Source: Acidimicrobiia bacterium
GTDB lineage: Bacteria > Actinomycetota > Acidimicrobiia > Spongiisociales > JAHEDJ01
Direction of reading: 5' to 3'
Assembly (NCBI GenBank): GCA_030598025.1
Contig: JAUVQS010000022.1
Span: 1-15,290, forward strand
DNA length: 15,290 nt
The translations under genes and the position numbers were made by a program. Under the pieces are notes generated by a model, which made no database searches, had not been told where the DNA came from, and saw only the letters and a program-made list of their open reading frames with translations. The stretch's first letter is position 1. Every line of letters starts with the position of its first letter. Shown here in pieces: positions 13,468 to 15,290 of this stretch.

Positions 13468-14120
13468 GCGAAAACCGGGTCTCGAGAGTCTTTCGCAAGG
13501 CTTCAGATCGATGGGACCGCGGCCGTGTTCCACCAGCCTTCGACGAATCAACAACGTGGGAGAAGATTCAGCAACACGCCAACCACATCGGCGCCCGGCG
13601 ACGAAAAGTGGTTCATCTCGAAGATTCGCTTCTGGTCGAGGAGACTCTGGCGCTCGCCGAAGGTGACTTCGTAGGATTCTGGTCCTCGAGCCTGTCGCTC
13701 ACGGTTCCGCCGGATCCGATCTGGACCGCCTATACCTTCTCCATCGGCGATGCAGACCCGGTCACCTACACCTGTGAAGACAACTCGACTATCCCTCGAT
13801 TCGCGCTGTACCCCGTCGTCGTTAAAGTCCCGTTCGAAGCGGGCCACCTCAAAGCGATCACCGTACTGGACGATCGGACCGGTGAAGTGGCGGATGATTC
13901 GCACCTGGTATCCGTTGGATGGGATGAGGCGGTCAACGGCAAATGGTGGCGAATCGATCAATACCACGACGGCGAACGAAGGGCGGCGTACTGGCTCGAC
14001 GCCCAGCACCGCCTGAAGCGCTCGGATTGGGAGGGGGCAGTGCTCGTTGTCATGCCATCGCGTGATGATGCCTTGGGCGACTTGGCCGATACTCTCCAAC
14101 CGGTCTTCGAAGAACCCTAA
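13464..14120 (+). CDS. Conserved-looking protein of unknown function coupled to macro-domain gene
   Basis: A 218-aa protein that I do not recognise. It has a basic N-terminus (RVSRVFRKASDRWDRGR), no signal peptide or membrane helix, and several tryptophans in a predicted beta-rich core: FWSSSLSLTVPP, WTAYTFSIGD, ALYPVVVKVPFEAG, ITVLDDRTGEV, and later NGKWWRIDQYHDGERRAAYWLD. The C-terminus is a short helix (DALGDLADTLQPVFEEP). The GTG at 13464 overlaps the macro gene stop (GTGA) and has GGAAGG 7 nt upstream, so the coding assignment is firm although the function is not. An upstream extension to 13374 would run inside the macro gene. It could be a partner or substrate-recognition protein for the macro domain; that is only inference from coupling. 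Confidence 0.8.
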   Translation: MSENRVSRVFRKASDRWDRGRVPPAFDESTTWEKIQQHANHIGARRRKVVHLEDSLLVEETLALAEGDFVGFWSSSLSLTVPPDPIWTAYTFSIGDADPVTYTCEDNSTIPRFALYPVVVKVPFEAGHLKAITVLDDRTGEVADDSHLVSVGWDEAVNGKWWRIDQYHDGERRAAYWLDAQHRLKRSDWEGAVLVVMPSRDDALGDLADTLQPVFEEP

Positions 14121-14172
14121 GTCGACGAATCGCTCTCCCCCTCAGCCGGGTGAGGCTGCACCCTCCCTCCGC

Positions 14173-14178
14173 TACGCT
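14173..14178 (+). promoter_or_regulatory. Possible -10 box for leuC (TACGCT)
   Basis: TACGCT lies 24 nt before the leuC TTG, leaving room for a short leader with the AGGAGG site. A weak 5-bp hairpin (CAGCC-GGGTGA-GGCTG, 14143-14158) just upstream may end the previous transcript. There is no leader peptide or T-box-like structure in the 82-nt gap. Confidence 0.3.
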
Positions 14179-14189
14179 GTCGCCTTCAC

Positions 14190-14195
14190 AGGAGG
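14190..14195 (+). promoter_or_regulatory. Consensus ribosome binding site deciding the leuC TTG start
   Basis: AGGAGG, a full match to the anti-Shine-Dalgarno, is 7 nt before TTG at 14203. It is the strongest site in the window and makes the rare TTG start convincing. Confidence 0.8.
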
Positions 14196-14202
14196 AAACC
14201 CT

Positions 14203-15290
14203 TTGACGAGAACGCTGTTCGACAAGGTCTGGGATGACCACGTCGCCTACGCCGCGCCCGGGGAACCGGACCTGCTCTACATCGATCTTCACCTGGTGCA
14301 CGAAGTGACCTCACCGCAGGCGTTCGATGGATTGCGCATGGCGGGCAGAACCGTCAGGAGACCAGATCTCAGCCTGGCCACCATCGACCACGGGGTACCC
14401 ACAACCGGTCGGGAACTCGGCATTGCCGACCCCCTCTCGCGCCGGCAAATCGACGCTCTCATCGCCAACTGCGCTGAGTTCGGAATCACTCTTTACGGCC
14501 TCGACGATCCACGGCAGGGAATCGTGCACGTAATCGGCCCGGAGCAAGGGGTAACGCAGCCGGGCATGACCATCGTCTGCGGCGACTCCCACACCGCCAC
14601 CCACGGGGCATTCGGAGCGCTCGCGTTTGGAATCGGTACCTCCGAAGTCGAGCACGTTCTGGCCACACAAGCTCTTCCTCAATCGAAGCCGAGGTCGATG
14701 GCGATCAACGTCGACGGCGACCTTCCCATGGGCGTCACCGCCAAAGACATCATCCTCGGCATCATCGCCCGCATCGGAACCGCAGGAGCCACCGGTCACG
14801 TCATCGAGTACCGCGGTTCCACGATTCGCGGGCTTTCGATGGAGGGGCGAATGACTATCTGCAATATGTCGATCGAAGCCGGGGCGCGGGCCGGCATGAT
14901 CGCTCCCGACGAAACCACGTTCTCGTACTTGAAGGGCCGGCCCCAAGCTCCGCGCGACTCCGATTGGGACGAAGCTCTCACCTACTGGCGCTCCCTTCAC
15001 TCCGATGAGGGCGCCGAGTTCGACATCGAGATCTCGATCGACGCCACCAGCCTCGAGCCGTATGTGTCCTGGGGGACGAACCCCGGGCAGACGCTCCCGG
15101 TTACCGCAGCAATCCCTTCTCCGGACGACTTCGATGAACCCATCGATCGCGATTCCGCCGAACGGGCGCTCGAGTACATGGGCCTCGAGGCCGGAACGCC
15201 AATCACCTCTCTCGAACTCGACAAGGTATTCCTGGGCTCCTGCACCAACAGTCGCATCGAGGATCTGCGGGCGGCTGCGGCCATCGTCGA
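14203..15290 (+). CDS. leuC: 3-isopropylmalate dehydratase large subunit LeuC, 3'-truncated by window
   Basis: The first 362 codons of LeuC; the reading frame is open at the right edge, and about 100 residues of a usual 465-470 are missing. With LeuD it isomerises 2-isopropylmalate to 3-isopropylmalate in leucine synthesis, in the cytosol, using a [4Fe-4S] cluster. Seen here: the family start TRTLFDKVWDDHV, TIDHGVPT (60-67), the signature CGDSHTATHGAFGALAFGIG (126-145), EVEHVLATQ, and the first cluster cysteine C347 in LGSCTNS. The other two cluster cysteines would lie beyond the edge. The start is TTG with a perfect AGGAGG 7 nt upstream. leuD is expected next. It is probably a separate transcription unit from the macro-domain pair, 82 nt away. 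Confidence 0.95.
   Translation, partial: MTRTLFDKVWDDHVAYAAPGEPDLLYIDLHLVHEVTSPQAFDGLRMAGRTVRRPDLSLATIDHGVPTTGRELGIADPLSRRQIDALIANCAEFGITLYGLDDPRQGIVHVIGPEQGVTQPGMTIVCGDSHTATHGAFGALAFGIGTSEVEHVLATQALPQSKPRSMAINVDGDLPMGVTAKDIILGIIARIGTAGATGHVIEYRGSTIRGLSMEGRMTICNMSIEAGARAGMIAPDETTFSYLKGRPQAPRDSDWDEALTYWRSLHSDEGAEFDIEISIDATSLEPYVSWGTNPGQTLPVTAAIPSPDDFDEPIDRDSAERALEYMGLEAGTPITSLELDKVFLGSCTNSRIEDLRAAAAIV

Noticed and set aside
14311..15000. 229-codon minus-strand frame
   Set aside because: It lies wholly opposite leuC, whose signature motifs and consensus ribosome binding site are clear.
1..15290. Defence system, CRISPR array, prophage or transposon
   Set aside because: No repeat-spacer pattern, transposase, integrase, or nuclease/toxin pairs were found. 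The macro-domain pair alone does not justify calling a defence island.

Overview
The window reads as a compact, GC-rich chromosomal segment of an actinomycete-like bacterium (Actinomycetota; an Acidimicrobiia-type lineage is possible but I cannot prove it). The reasons are the frequent GTG and TTG starts, several genes whose ATG sits exactly 6 nt after a TANNNT -10 box (the leaderless layout common in Actinomycetota), and a seven-gene Tad/Flp-type pilus locus in the same order as Mycobacterium tuberculosis Rv3660c-Rv3654c, with a divergent HAD phosphatase where Rv3661 lies. No phage, IS, tRNA, rRNA or CRISPR sequence was seen.

Positions 1-2347, minus strand: the first 11 codons of a gene that looks like a PIN-domain/PhoH-like protein (1-33), a fold-type II PLP enzyme of the threonine/serine dehydratase family (124-1071), and a fused protein with two complete histidine-phosphatase domains (1112-2347).

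Positions 2442-7380, minus strand: two ion pumps. One is a membrane pyrophosphatase (hppA, K+-dependent signature) and the other a SERCA-like Ca2+ P-type ATPase. A 196-nt gap between them carries two diverged copies of a 41-nt palindromic element; the copy next to the ATPase stop forms a perfect 20-bp inverted repeat.

Positions 7424-11304, minus strand: the Tad operon in transcription order: degenerate CpaE/ParA-like protein, TadA ATPase, TadB, TadC, Flp-type pilin, TadE, TadE-like minor pilin. Most junctions overlap by 1-13 nt. The exception is a 70-nt, hairpin-rich spacer just before the pilin, which also has the best ribosome binding site of the operon. No prepilin peptidase or secretin is encoded here.

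Positions 11477-15290: a HAD-IB phosphatase (plus), a secreted or membrane-anchored protein of unknown function (minus, convergent, with a shared bidirectional hairpin), then divergently a macro-domain protein translationally coupled to an unknown 218-aa protein, and finally leuC (plus), which runs off the right edge. The longest stretches without a gene are 4539-4734 and 11305-11476; both are described below.
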